Shown: one piece after another, positions 9,062 to 16,933 of the stretch
Numbering within the stretch: position 1 is the first letter of the stretch
Layout of the letters: every line of letters starts with the position of its first letter
Virus record (IMG/VR): IMGVR_UViG_3300042946_000658
Coordinates: 62,001 to 126,000 of that record
DNA length: 64,000 bases
DNA from: a virus
Strand: one strand, 5' to 3'
Made by a program: the position numbers and the translations under genes
Notes under the pieces: generated by a model
What the model saw: the letters and a program-made list of their open reading frames with translations, nothing else
The model's database searches: none
What the model was told of the DNA's origin: nothing

Positions 9062-10381
9062 TTAACATCCGTTAGGGTCTGTCTGAACAATAACTCCTGA
9101 AGAATCTGTTCTGTACCAAGCGGTACCGTTAGACCAATATGCAACTCCTACAGGGTTTGATAATGGGTCAATTGTTTGATATAATGTCTCACCTAAGTTT
9201 GGTCCTACACCACCTGATACCGAACCATAAACTGTAATAGGACTAGCCGCACAAGCTAAGTTAGCGGTTGAGCCTGATGATAACGAGTAAACATAATTAT
9301 TTCTTGTTGGTGTTGGTGTTGGTGTACTTGTTCCTGTGTTAGTTGGTGTTTGAGTATTAGTTGGAGTATTAGTTGCGGTATTAGTTGGTGTTTGAGTATT
9401 AGTTGGTGTTGGTGTGTTAGTTGCTGTTTGTGTTGGTGTTGGTGTTAATGTTGGACATATTGAGAATCCATTTAATTCATAACCTGCAGAATCTAACTCA
9501 ACAACTTGACCCGAATTCTGATAGAAACCTGACATATCAGTTGTTACAGGTCCTGAAGGAGAATCATAGAAGAAAATATTTTGGTCAAAGAATTGATTTA
9601 TACCATATATCTCAATAGACGTACCGTAATTACCACAAGCATCAAGGGCATTATTTGCGAAATTCACGGCAAATTGGAATCTAGCAGGTTCAGTTGTTGA
9701 TGGTGTTGGAGTTGGTGTTTGAGTATTAGTTGCGGTGTTTGTTGGTGTTTGAGTAATAGTTGGTGTTGGTGTGTTAGATGATGTGTTGGTTGGAGTATTA
9801 GTCGGGGTTTGAGTTTGGGTACTAGTCGGAGTGTTAGTTGGTGTTTGTGTATTTGTAGGTGTTTGCGTTGGTGTACCTGTTTGAGTATTTGTTGGTGTTT
9901 GTGTTTGAGTTGATGTATTTGTTATAGTATTAGTCGGTGTCTGAGTTGGTGTATTTGTTGCGGTATTAGTTGGTGTTTGTGTTTGGGTATTACTTGGTGT
10001 GTTAGTTACAGTATTTGTTGGTGTATTAGTTACAGTATTTGTTGGTGTTGGTGTAGGCGTTTTGGTTTGAGTATTAGTTGGGGTTTGAGTATTAGTTGCG
10101 GTGATAGACGGTGTTGGAGTTGGGGTTCTTGTATTAGTTGGTGTTGGAGTATTAGTCGCAGTTTGAGATGGTGTTGGTGAAATAGGAGGGAATGTCTCCT
10201 CAACAATAGTAAATTGTGCTGATAAAGCAGCTTGAAACGTACCATTAACCAACCAAATATTTCGTACTTGACCAGGTGTTAATAAGATATCGTATTCCCA
10301 CATATTGTTGGAACACTCTTGATAAGAGAAAGTTAATCCCTGAGCTGTGTTATTAGTTAGTATGTATTTTTTACAAGCCAT
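9062..10381 (-). CDS. Mucin-like Thr/Pro/Asn-repeat virion protein (paralogue 1)
   Basis: 439 aa. Layout: globular N-terminal domain (1-67), a low-complexity stretch of TPT, TNT, TQT units (68-228), a compact domain with Cys residues (about 229-312), a second short repeat stretch, and a C-terminal domain (about 360-439) ending TDPNGC. Nearly every second residue of the repeats is Thr, with Pro, Asn and Gln between, as in mucin-type linkers; no Lys, Arg or aromatic residues interrupt most of it. The N-terminal domain is almost identical to that of the next gene. No signal peptide. Probable role: a fibre or decoration protein on the virion with extended, possibly O-glycosylated stalks. A TATTTAAT box precedes it. 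Confidence 0.7.
   Translation of the reverse strand: MACKKYILTNNTAQGLTFSYQECSNNMWEYDILLTPGQVRNIWLVNGTFQAALSAQFTIVEETFPPISPTPSQTATNTPTPTNTRTPTPTPSITATNTQTPTNTQTKTPTPTPTNTVTNTPTNTVTNTPSNTQTQTPTNTATNTPTQTPTNTITNTSTQTQTPTNTQTGTPTQTPTNTQTPTNTPTSTQTQTPTNTPTNTSSNTPTPTITQTPTNTATNTQTPTPTPSTTEPARFQFAVNFANNALDACGNYGTSIEIYGINQFFDQNIFFYDSPSGPVTTDMSGFYQNSGQVVELDSAGYELNGFSICPTLTPTPTQTATNTPTPTNTQTPTNTATNTPTNTQTPTNTGTSTPTPTPTRNNYVYSLSSGSTANLACAASPITVYGSVSGGVGPNLGETLYQTIDPLSNPVGVAYWSNGTAWYRTDSSGVIVQTDPNGC
9300..10180 (-). repeat. Low-complexity Thr/Pro-coding repeats (two blocks)
   Basis: Blocks at about 9300-9450 and 9700-10180. The plus strand is almost purely G and T (GTTGGTGT and GAGTATTAG units), the coding strand almost purely A and C. 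The units vary between 6, 12 and 24 bases, with frequent synonymous changes, so selection appears to keep the amino-acid pattern. Confidence 0.85.
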
Positions 10382-10398
10382 TTTAGTAGTTCTTTATT

Positions 10399-10406
10399 AT
10401 TAAATA
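10399..10406 (-). promoter_or_regulatory. TATTTAAT box upstream of Thr/Pro protein 1
   Basis: TATTTAAT on the minus strand, 17 bases before the ATG at 10381; a one-base-shifted variant of the TATTTATA box. Confidence 0.3.
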
Positions 10407-10420
10407 TCATCAATATGTTA

Positions 10421-10990
10421 TTAACAACTGCCAGTGTCTATAATAACTCCTGACCCGTTAGTTTGGATATAATTATGCCCATCAGAATAGAATGATGCTT
10501 CAGTTGTTGAGGTCATTGCAAAATTTAAATAAACAATATCACCATTAATCAAATTTGAAAATAGTTTTGTCGAATATCTTGGTGCATTTCCCTGTGGATA
10601 GTTATTACAAGCATTTACCGACAAAGTATCATCAATCCCTAAATCAGAATATTCAAACACTACTTGTGTTGGGGTTGGAGTCGGGGTTGATGTACGTGTT
10701 GGTGTTACTGATTGTGTTGGAGTAGGAGTTAACGTTGGAGTAACTGATGGCGTTGGTGTATTAGTCGGAGTCTGAGATGGTGTTGGTGAAATAGGTGGAA
10801 ACACTTCTTCAGTGATTGTGAATTGTGCCTCTAAAGCCGCTTGAAAAGTTCCGTTAACTAACCAAATATTTCTAACTTGACCAGGTGTTAATAAGATATC
10901 GTATTCCCACATATTGTTGGAACATTCTTGATAAGAAAAAGTTAAACCTTGTGAGGTGTTGTTTGTTAAAGTATATTTTTTACAAGACAT
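10421..10990 (-). CDS. Short Thr/Pro-repeat virion protein (paralogue 2)
   Basis: 189 aa. The N-terminal 67 residues (KKYTLTNNTSQGLTFSYQ and onward) are nearly identical to those of the 9062-10381 protein, followed by a short Thr/Pro linker (about 68-112) and a different C-terminal domain (113-189) ending VIIDTGSC. The pair therefore looks like a tandem duplication in which the tip was replaced and the stalk shortened. The shared N-terminus probably docks both proteins to the same virion site, while the tips differ. It starts nine bases after the stop of the 11000-12907 gene, so it is likely in the same transcript. Confidence 0.7.
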   Translation of the reverse strand: MSCKKYTLTNNTSQGLTFSYQECSNNMWEYDILLTPGQVRNIWLVNGTFQAALEAQFTITEEVFPPISPTPSQTPTNTPTPSVTPTLTPTPTQSVTPTRTSTPTPTPTQVVFEYSDLGIDDTLSVNACNNYPQGNAPRYSTKLFSNLINGDIVYLNFAMTSTTEASFYSDGHNYIQTNGSGVIIDTGSC

Positions 10991-10999
10991 AATATTTTA

Positions 11000-12907
11000 T
11001 TAACTATTTAAACAAGTTATACAATTATTCCAAGGACCCGATATAACGTCTGCGAATGTGGTTACTGTTGCAGTTGTTGTTGATATTATCGTGTAACAAG
11101 AAACACCATCATTAATTACATCTAATTTATAGATTTTACCCGTCTGTAAAGTATCATAAATACCAAACTGACCAACAAATCCTGAAGAACAATCTTGTAC
11201 TAAATATTTTTTAGCCCCTTGAGGTGTGTCAGTAGGTGTTACTGACGGTGTATTTGTATTTGTTGGTGTTGGACTTGCGGTATTAGTTGGAGTCTGTGTT
11301 TGTGTTGGAGTCTGTGTTTGTGTTGTTGTATTAGTTGGGGTTTGTGTTGGAGTATTTGATGCCGTGTTTGTTGGTGTCTGTGTTGCGGTATTAGTTGGTG
11401 TCTGTGTTTGTGTTGCCGTGTTAGTCGGAGTTTGAGTCGGAGTTTGAGTTGAGGTATTGGTTGGTGTATTTGTTGCAGTATTTGTTGGTGTTTGAGTTGG
11501 TGTTGGCGTATTACTAGCAGTATTAGTTGGTGTCTGAGTAGGTGTGTTGGTGGCAGTGTTTGTTGGTGTTTGAGTTGCGGTATTTGTTGGAGTATTTGTT
11601 GGTGTTTGAGTAGGTGTATTTGTTGCGGTATTAGTTGGAGTGTTAGTTGCAGTATTAGTTGGTGTCTGAGTTGGTGTATTTGTTGCAGTATTAGTTGGGG
11701 TATTTGTTGCTGTGTTTGTTGGAGTCTGAGTCTGAGTTGGAGTTTGAGTTGGTGTAGGTGTGTTGGTTGCGGTATTAGTCGGAGTTTGAGTTTGGGTAGG
11801 TGTATTTGTTGCTGTGTTAGTTGGAGTCTGAGTTTGAGTTGGAGTTTGAGTTTGGGTTGGTGTTTGGGTAGGTGTAGGTGTAAGTGTTACGCATATTGAA
11901 TACCCACCTGTTTCATTACCTGATGAATCCAACTCAACAACTTGTGCAGATTGTTGGTAGTAACCTGTCATATCAACGGTTACTGGACCTGACGGAGAAT
12001 TGTAGAAGAAATTGTTTTGGTCGAATATAGTTTCAATACCATATATGGTAGTTGATGTTCCATAATTACCACAAGCCTCATCATATGTACCACCTTTGAT
12101 AACTGAGAACGCATATCTTGGTGGTTCACTTGGGGTTGGAGTTTGTGTTTGTGTTTGTGTCGGAGTTTGTGTTTGTGTCGGAGTTTGTGTTTGTGTCGGA
12201 GTTTGTGTTGGAGTCTCTGTATTAGTTGGTGTTTGGGTTGGTGTTGAACCTAATGTAGATGTTGGTGTCTGAGTTGGTGTAGATGTTGGTGTGTTTGTCG
12301 CAGTATTAGTTGGTGTGTTTGTTGCGGTATTAGTTGGTGTGTTTGTTGCGGTATTAGTTGGCGTATTTGTCGCAGTATTAGTTGGTGTGTTTGTTGCGGT
12401 ATTAGTTGGCGTATTTGTTGCGGTGTTAGTTGGCGTATTTGTTACCGTATTAGTTGGAGTTTGTGTCGGAGTATTTGTATTACTTGGAGTTTGAGTTGGG
12501 GTTGAACCTAAAGTTGACGTTGGTGTTTGAGTAGGTGTAGGTGTCTGTGTGTTTGTAGGTGTCTGTGTGTTTGTAGGTGTTTGAGTTGCAGTATTTGTTG
12601 GCGTCGGCGTATTAGTTGTTGTATTAGTAGGTGTTGTTGTTGGTGTAACAGTCATTGTTGGCGTACTCGTACTAGTTACCGTAGGCGTAGGTGTTGGGCT
12701 TACTGGTGGAACCGTAACTTCTAAAGTGTAAGTGTAGTCATATGTTGGAATGTACATTTCAAACACACCATAATAGTATGATGAAATATAATTAAATGGT
12801 ATTACTTGCGTACCCAAATCTATTGTACCCCCCGAAGCAGGTAGATACGTTACTTCAGCGGTTTGACCACTTAAATTATTACTTAAAATTCTAATTCCAA
12901 TTGCCAT
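11000..12907 (-). CDS. Long mucin-like Thr/Pro-repeat virion protein (paralogue 3)
   Basis: 635 aa. Layout: N-terminal domain (1-63), Thr/Pro/Asn stalk (about 64-262), a compact domain (about 262-340) that closely matches the middle domain of the 439-aa protein (ACGNYGTS, then IYGI...FDQN, then SPSGPVT), a second long stalk (340-560) and a C-terminal domain (about 563-635) starting KKYLVQDCSSGF. That C-terminal domain is related to the middle domain of the 557-aa protein at 57 kb. Two stalks of over 190 residues each make this the most mucin-like protein in the window. A TATTTATT box lies five bases before its ATG. Probably a virion fibre; host-glycan binding by the compact domains is possible but unproven. 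Confidence 0.7.
   Translation of the reverse strand: MAIGIRILSNNLSGQTAEVTYLPASGGTIDLGTQVIPFNYISSYYYGVFEMYIPTYDYTYTLEVTVPPVSPTPTPTVTSTSTPTMTVTPTTTPTNTTTNTPTPTNTATQTPTNTQTPTNTQTPTPTQTPTSTLGSTPTQTPSNTNTPTQTPTNTVTNTPTNTATNTPTNTATNTPTNTATNTPTNTATNTPTNTATNTPTNTATNTPTSTPTQTPTSTLGSTPTQTPTNTETPTQTPTQTQTPTQTQTPTQTQTQTPTPSEPPRYAFSVIKGGTYDEACGNYGTSTTIYGIETIFDQNNFFYNSPSGPVTVDMTGYYQQSAQVVELDSSGNETGGYSICVTLTPTPTQTPTQTQTPTQTQTPTNTATNTPTQTQTPTNTATNTPTPTQTPTQTQTPTNTATNTPTNTATNTPTQTPTNTATNTPTNTATNTPTQTPTNTPTNTATQTPTNTATNTPTQTPTNTASNTPTPTQTPTNTATNTPTNTSTQTPTQTPTNTATQTQTPTNTATQTPTNTASNTPTQTPTNTTTQTQTPTQTQTPTNTASPTPTNTNTPSVTPTDTPQGAKKYLVQDCSSGFVGQFGIYDTLQTGKIYKLDVINDGVSCYTIISTTTATVTTFADVISGPWNNCITCLNS
11226..11890 (-). 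repeat. Thr/Pro-coding low-complexity repeats, distal stalk
   Basis: Continuous G/T-only plus strand built from GTTGGTGT, GTTGCGGT, GAGTTTGAGT and similar units; codes for the 340-560 stalk of the 635-aa protein. Confidence 0.85.
12290..12460 (-). repeat. 24-bp tandem repeat, about seven copies
   Basis: The plus-strand phrase GTATTAGTTGG recurs exactly every 24 bases at 12303, 12327, 12351, 12375, 12399, 12423 (one change) and 12447. Each copy codes for the octapeptide NTPTNTAT. This is the most regular part of the stalk and the likeliest place for copy-number change by slippage or recombination. There are no unique spacers, so it is not a CRISPR array. Confidence 0.9.
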
Positions 12908-12912
12908 ATTCT

Positions 12913-12920
12913 AATAAATA
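12913..12920 (-). promoter_or_regulatory. TATTTATT box upstream of Thr/Pro protein 3
   Basis: TATTTATT on the minus strand, five bases before the ATG at 12907; member of the late-box set. Confidence 0.4.
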
Positions 12921-12938
12921 GTTGAATCCAAATAAGAT

Positions 12939-14924
12939 TTATAAAATGTCATAAGATAAATCGTTATTTGGTAATAATGTATAATTCAGGTCATTATTCG
13001 GAAGTAATACGAAACCTAAATCGTTATCAGGTATTGATATGTAATAGAAGTCATTTGCCGGTATAACAATAGTACAATCAATACAATCAGTATCTAATAA
13101 ATCATACTTATTTTTTAGTAACCTAAAATTGTGTCTAATTTGTGACGCATCCAAAGGTTCGGTATACATTCTAAACGCACTGATATCACCAATGAAACTA
13201 CCACCAAAAATCTCTTCTAAATGTATTTCAGTTGTTAAACCTGAATAGATTGTGTGTTCCAAATCATAATCAGTCAAACACTCAGGGTCTTGTTGATATG
13301 TAATTGCCGACAATGTCGGAGCACATCCACCCGAAAAAGTTAAGTTGTCTTTTAATCCTTGAGTTCCCCCACCTAATGAAATGTTGTATGGAACCCCAAT
13401 TTGTTTTTCTTTATATGTGTTTAATGGTCGAGCAACAATTTCTTCAAAATCATCGATAATCATAAATTGTTTACCGTTAACATAAACATAAAGTTTACCT
13501 AACCTGTATTTTCTTTGTTGAATCCAATAATCGTTAATTTCAACAACATCCGTTGTTGCGGGAACGTCTTTAGGGTTGTGTGTAATTGGGGGTTCAATTA
13601 GGGAGACGCTATTGTTTGCTGTGGTTGCGGTATAAATCTCAGTGACCAATTGTCCTAATCCACCAAGAGAATATTGGTCCTTACAATCTAACCAATCATT
13701 TCTTCTAAACACAACATCAATTTGAACCCAGTGTTCCACATTTGGATATGTTGTTCCTGTACATCCATCAAAAATTCCTTTTGATGAACACCACTCGATT
13801 ACCGTGGTTCCTGTTACAAATGTTGTTCCTGTTTCACAAGTTCCCGTTGTAACACAAGAACCCGTTATTAGATACTCTTTAACACAGACTTTAGGGTTAC
13901 CAGTATCACCGCTAAGTCTAACTGACATACCGTTTGAAACCCCGTCATATAACGGGTCTAGTTCAGGATATTCGGCTTTAACCTCACACTGACAAGCACA
14001 TCCACAACTACAGTTTTTGGATGTTCCTCCTGACATTTGATAAACGTGAATACACTGATTTGAATTTGTGTAACCTGTTTCGTGACAAAGACAAGTTTTC
14101 ATACAAGTCAAACCTGATGTTACTCTTGTATATCCTGTGTCACTTTCAGGACTTCCGTCAGGATAGTGATAAAATTTATTTTCGGCTCTTGTCCCCAAAT
14201 AGAAGAAGGTACCTTTGTTATTTGGGTATCTATTATTAATACCGACACTTGTATCACCTGTCCATCTGTATTTTAATAAAAACTCAGCGGTCCAACCTTG
14301 ATTAGTTCTAACAGGGAATGTATCATAATCGTATCCTTGTAATTTAAAAAACCCTTGGAAGAATCCTCCGTTAAGTGTTGCCACGGTTCCGATACGACCG
14401 CCAGCATTAGACCAACTTAAATTATAGTTATATGAGTTGTCATTCCACAATCTGTTTGAAGGAGTTGTACTACCAGTAATTGGATGCATTTTAAATCTCC
14501 TATCGTACTTGTATCTGTTATATGTTTCGGCGGTTGTTGTGTACAGTCCTGTCGTAATGTCTATTGAAACCCCTGACATTTGTAATGTCAAACCATTGTC
14601 AATTCCTGTAAGTCCTACGTCACACAATGTTGACGCACAAACACAAAAGTTTGGGTCAATGTTTTTTGGGTTGTAATAATTTTCAGAAACTATTGTGTCA
14701 TATAAAAATTCGTTTCTTAAAGGAGCAATTGTTGTTCCAGTAGAATTGAAATCAAATTTCAAAGGCATTCTATTACCATCATCTTCAGCGATTAGAAATG
14801 GTGAAAAGATAACCTCTTGGTTATAATCTTTTTCGTCAGATGCTAAACAAAAATCAGTTACTTGGTTTACCGGTAGTAATCCAATTCTACGATAATTGTA
14901 TTGATTAATATTTTGATATGCCAT
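12939..14924 (-). CDS. LamG-like tail/fibre protein with C-terminal decapeptide repeats
   Basis: 661 aa. The central and C-terminal parts look like a laminin-G/concanavalin-type sandwich: WTAEFLLKYRW near 225, HWVQIDVVFRRNDW, KLYVYVNGKQFMIIDDFEEI, then YNISLGGGTQGL and FIGDISAFRMYTEPL. A Cys-rich insert (about residues 280-315, with CLCHETG and CSCGCACQC) may bind metal or be held by disulfides. The last 41 residues are four copies of a ten-residue unit of the form [IL]PxND[FL]xY. Such domains bind glycans, so a host-attachment role fits. It lies upstream of the Thr/Pro proteins on the same strand and has a TATTTATC box nine bases before its ATG. Confidence 0.65.
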   Translation of the reverse strand: MAYQNINQYNYRRIGLLPVNQVTDFCLASDEKDYNQEVIFSPFLIAEDDGNRMPLKFDFNSTGTTIAPLRNEFLYDTIVSENYYNPKNIDPNFCVCASTLCDVGLTGIDNGLTLQMSGVSIDITTGLYTTTAETYNRYKYDRRFKMHPITGSTTPSNRLWNDNSYNYNLSWSNAGGRIGTVATLNGGFFQGFFKLQGYDYDTFPVRTNQGWTAEFLLKYRWTGDTSVGINNRYPNNKGTFFYLGTRAENKFYHYPDGSPESDTGYTRVTSGLTCMKTCLCHETGYTNSNQCIHVYQMSGGTSKNCSCGCACQCEVKAEYPELDPLYDGVSNGMSVRLSGDTGNPKVCVKEYLITGSCVTTGTCETGTTFVTGTTVIEWCSSKGIFDGCTGTTYPNVEHWVQIDVVFRRNDWLDCKDQYSLGGLGQLVTEIYTATTANNSVSLIEPPITHNPKDVPATTDVVEINDYWIQQRKYRLGKLYVYVNGKQFMIIDDFEEIVARPLNTYKEKQIGVPYNISLGGGTQGLKDNLTFSGGCAPTLSAITYQQDPECLTDYDLEHTIYSGLTTEIHLEEIFGGSFIGDISAFRMYTEPLDASQIRHNFRLLKNKYDLLDTDCIDCTIVIPANDFYYISIPDNDLGFVLLPNNDLNYTLLPNNDLSYDIL

Positions 14925-14933
14925 AGTGTATAT

Positions 14934-14941
14934 GATAAATA
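14934..14941 (-). promoter_or_regulatory. TATTTATC box, minus-strand half of a divergent pair
   Basis: TATTTATC on the minus strand, nine bases before the ATG at 14924. Paired back to back with the plus-strand box at 14955-14962. Confidence 0.5.
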
Positions 14942-14954
14942 CCCGGGTTAGATG

Positions 14955-14962
14955 TATTTATA
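14955..14962 (+). promoter_or_regulatory. TATTTATA box, plus-strand half of a divergent pair
   Basis: TATTTATA on the plus strand, 13 bases before the ATG at 14976. The two boxes in this 51-base gap each point at their own gene, which supports a directional promoter signal. Confidence 0.5.
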
Positions 14963-14975
14963 GATAAAAAAACTG

Positions 14976-15767
14976 ATGATTAATCTTAATGAGGAATATT
15001 TCGAATCAGGATACTACTTTCTTTTGAGAGAAAAGAAGGATGGGATACATATGTGGTACTCTGTATCTAAGACTATTAATGAAGCCAGAGAACAAGATGA
15101 TTATATTAAATTCCCAAAAGATATGTTAAGCAAGGTCCAAAAATATTTGGATAGGTTAACAAAAAATAAAAAGTCAAAAACTCAAAAAGAAGTTAAGAGT
15201 GAATTGGAAGAATTGGTCGATGGTGACGGAAACTTAAATTCATCAAGAGTTCCTATCCTTGACCCAAGATTGTTTCCTAAAAAGACTATGGACCAAACAG
15301 TTGCTTCTGCAACACAACCTTCAGGAAACCTATGGTGGACATCAAGAGGTGGATGGGGTAGGTCTGTTCAAGCCGAAGAAGATATGTCGGGAGCATTTGG
15401 GTATGAAGAAACTAAAGATTTACCACCAAAACAAACCATCAAAAAATTGGCGGATATGGGTGTTGATAACCCTGTTGAAAGAGCGATTGAATTTGGTAAA
15501 GACCCAAAAATCAAGCAATCTAAAAAAGCTCGTGGTAGTAAAATGAGAATTAGATTACAAGAAAAAGAAGCAATTGATAGTTTCAGAAAAGATGAAATGG
15601 AAAAAATTGTAAAAGAAATTTTACTCTCAAAGAAAAAAAATGATAAGGACCTTACTAAAAAGACAAAAGAAACAAATATGTCCAAAAAAAATAAAATGGA
15701 TGTTTTAACAAAAAAAATTAGTAAGACATTAAAAAACAACATAATTAATTCATCTCGTGAACAGTAA
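14976..15767 (+). CDS. Hypothetical charged protein, probably structural
   Basis: 263 aa, not recognised. The N-terminal 60 residues look folded (YYFLLREKKDGIHMWYSVSKTI), the middle holds a Trp/Gly patch (NLWWTSRGGWGRSV), and the C-terminal 90 residues are mostly Lys, Glu and Asp with a helix of the form EMEKIVKEILLSKKK. The latter kind of helix recurs in other proteins of the window (16.9, 43.1 kb). First gene of a five-gene plus-strand unit driven by the box at 14955. Its last 11 bases overlap the next gene. Confidence 0.6.
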   Translation: MINLNEEYFESGYYFLLREKKDGIHMWYSVSKTINEAREQDDYIKFPKDMLSKVQKYLDRLTKNKKSKTQKEVKSELEELVDGDGNLNSSRVPILDPRLFPKKTMDQTVASATQPSGNLWWTSRGGWGRSVQAEEDMSGAFGYEETKDLPPKQTIKKLADMGVDNPVERAIEFGKDPKIKQSKKARGSKMRIRLQEKEAIDSFRKDEMEKIVKEILLSKKKNDKDLTKKTKETNMSKKNKMDVLTKKISKTLKNNIINSSREQ

Positions 15768-16248
15768 TCTTTATAATACTAGTTTAGGTGTTGTTATTTT
15801 GCCGGATGAAATAAAAAATCATCTTAGAATTTGTTTTGCCAAAGCCAAAGGTGCCGATGAAAATACCGAAGGTTTTAATAGAAACAAAGAACTTCAAAAC
15901 CAAACACAAATCACTTACAAACAATTAAAAAGAATTAAAAACTTTTTTGATAATTTTAAGGGTAATGACACCGATTTATCTTGGATTTTAAATGGTGAGG
16001 GTGTTATGAAATCTTGGGTTGATAACTCGTTAAATCAAATGAGGAACAACTCACATCAAAAAAATCAAGAAGATACTAAACCTGATGATTCAAAGGTGAC
16101 ACATAGTGATTTAAAAACTAATATGTCCGACTATATGAGACCATCTAAACAACACAAAACAACTTCCAAAAAACACTCAACATCTGTTTTTGAATCTAAA
16201 GTTGTTGATAACCTTAAAAGGATAAACGAAATAATGTCAAAATTATAA
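15757..16248 (+). CDS. Hypothetical protein
   Basis: 163 aa from a GTG start at 15757; a TAA four codons before it in the same frame leaves no ATG choice, and the 11-base overlap with the previous gene supports coupled translation. Residues 1-90 look folded (VVILPDEIKNHLRICF, then ITYKQLKRIKNFFDNF), and the rest is polar and Lys/Ser-rich, ending in a helix VVDNLKRINEIMSKL. No family recognised. It is followed after three bases by the 99-aa gene. Confidence 0.6.
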   Translation: MNSNLYNTSLGVVILPDEIKNHLRICFAKAKGADENTEGFNRNKELQNQTQITYKQLKRIKNFFDNFKGNDTDLSWILNGEGVMKSWVDNSLNQMRNNSHQKNQEDTKPDDSKVTHSDLKTNMSDYMRPSKQHKTTSKKHSTSVFESKVVDNLKRINEIMSKL

Positions 16249-16251
16249 TTT

Positions 16252-16551
16252 ATGTCAAGCTCAAGTCCATATAACATTGATTTAAGTCAAACAGAATCAA
16301 ATCAATTAACAGCAATTGCAGACGCTGAAAGAAAAAAATTAATAACTCGTAATGATTTTGCACAAAGTGTTGATGAGTATGGTGTGACCAATTCTCAAGC
16401 ACTTGCAGATGGTGATGAAATGGGTCGTGGTACTGGTGTATTCTTAGATGTGTACAATGATACTGCGGGTACCAGCACCGATATTTTTGAAAGAAAAAAC
16501 GAGATTAAAATTAACAAATACGATAAATTTAAAACATACCCTAATTTCTAA
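16252..16551 (+). CDS. Hypothetical protein
   Basis: 99 aa. Polar, with a central Gly/Asp-rich stretch (DGDEMGRGTGVFLDVYND) and a basic C-terminus. No motif was recognised. The TAA overlaps the ATG of the next gene by one base, so it is part of the 14976-17503 unit. Its compact size and lack of membrane segments fit a minor virion or assembly protein, but there is no direct evidence. Confidence 0.55.
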   Translation: MSSSSPYNIDLSQTESNQLTAIADAERKKLITRNDFAQSVDEYGVTNSQALADGDEMGRGTGVFLDVYNDTAGTSTDIFERKNEIKINKYDKFKTYPNF

Positions 16552-16931
16552 TGAAATTATTGTCCACTTTTAAGGGATTGCTGAATGAGGTTGCGTCACT
16601 AGACTCAATCCAAAATGCAATTCGCAATAAACAAAAAGTGGTAATTTACTACGATGGTGACGAACCAGGTGGTAAAGGTTTGAGGGTTATCGAACCCGTA
16701 TGTTTAGGTAGGAGTAAAAGAAATAATTTAGTTTTAAGGGCTTGGGACGATGAAGGAGCTTCGCATAGAGGTTACTTAGGTACAAGACCTATGCCGGGAT
16801 GGAGACTATTTAAAGTCGATAAAATCGTATCTTTCAAACCAACAGGAGAAAATTTTGAAACTGCAAGACCAAATTACAATCCAAATGGTGACAAAAGTAT
16901 GATTTCGATTATTATTAATGCAATATTTTAA
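16551..16931 (+). CDS. Stand-alone WYL-like domain protein
   Basis: 126 aa. The core SIQNAIRNKQKVVIYYDG, then RVIEPVCLGRSKRNNLVLRAWD, then GWRLFKVDKIVSFKPT follows the WYL-domain pattern: a beta barrel that in bacterial regulators binds ligands or nucleic acid. Here it stands alone, with no helix-turn-helix. The N-terminus MKLLSTFKGLLNE is a short helix ending in L-x-E, the cleavage consensus of T4-type prohead proteases, so it could be a capsid-targeted internal protein (speculative). It sits in a unit with a late-type box, whereas a host-takeover regulator would be expected early unless injected. Confidence 0.55.
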   Translation: MKLLSTFKGLLNEVASLDSIQNAIRNKQKVVIYYDGDEPGGKGLRVIEPVCLGRSKRNNLVLRAWDDEGASHRGYLGTRPMPGWRLFKVDKIVSFKPTGENFETARPNYNPNGDKSMISIIINAIF

Positions 16932-16933
16932 TT

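Noticed and set aside
12290-12460. Regular 24-bp repeat taken as a CRISPR array
   Set aside because: The units abut with no unique spacers, lie inside a reading frame and encode a clean octapeptide repeat; no cas genes are near.
11226-12724. Plus-strand open frames rich in Val/Gly or Cys/Trp opposite the Thr/Pro genes
   Set aside because: They exist only because the G/T-only strand has few stop codons; products such as GVFVAVLVGV or CWCISRC repeats have no other support, and the minus-strand genes are clearly the coding ones. The same holds for those at 9.4-10.2 and 57.2-58.5 kb.
9062-14924. Diversity-generating retroelement acting on the fibre genes
   Set aside because: No reverse transcriptase gene and no template/variable repeat pair with adenine-specific changes was seen in the window; the duplicated domains differ by ordinary divergence.
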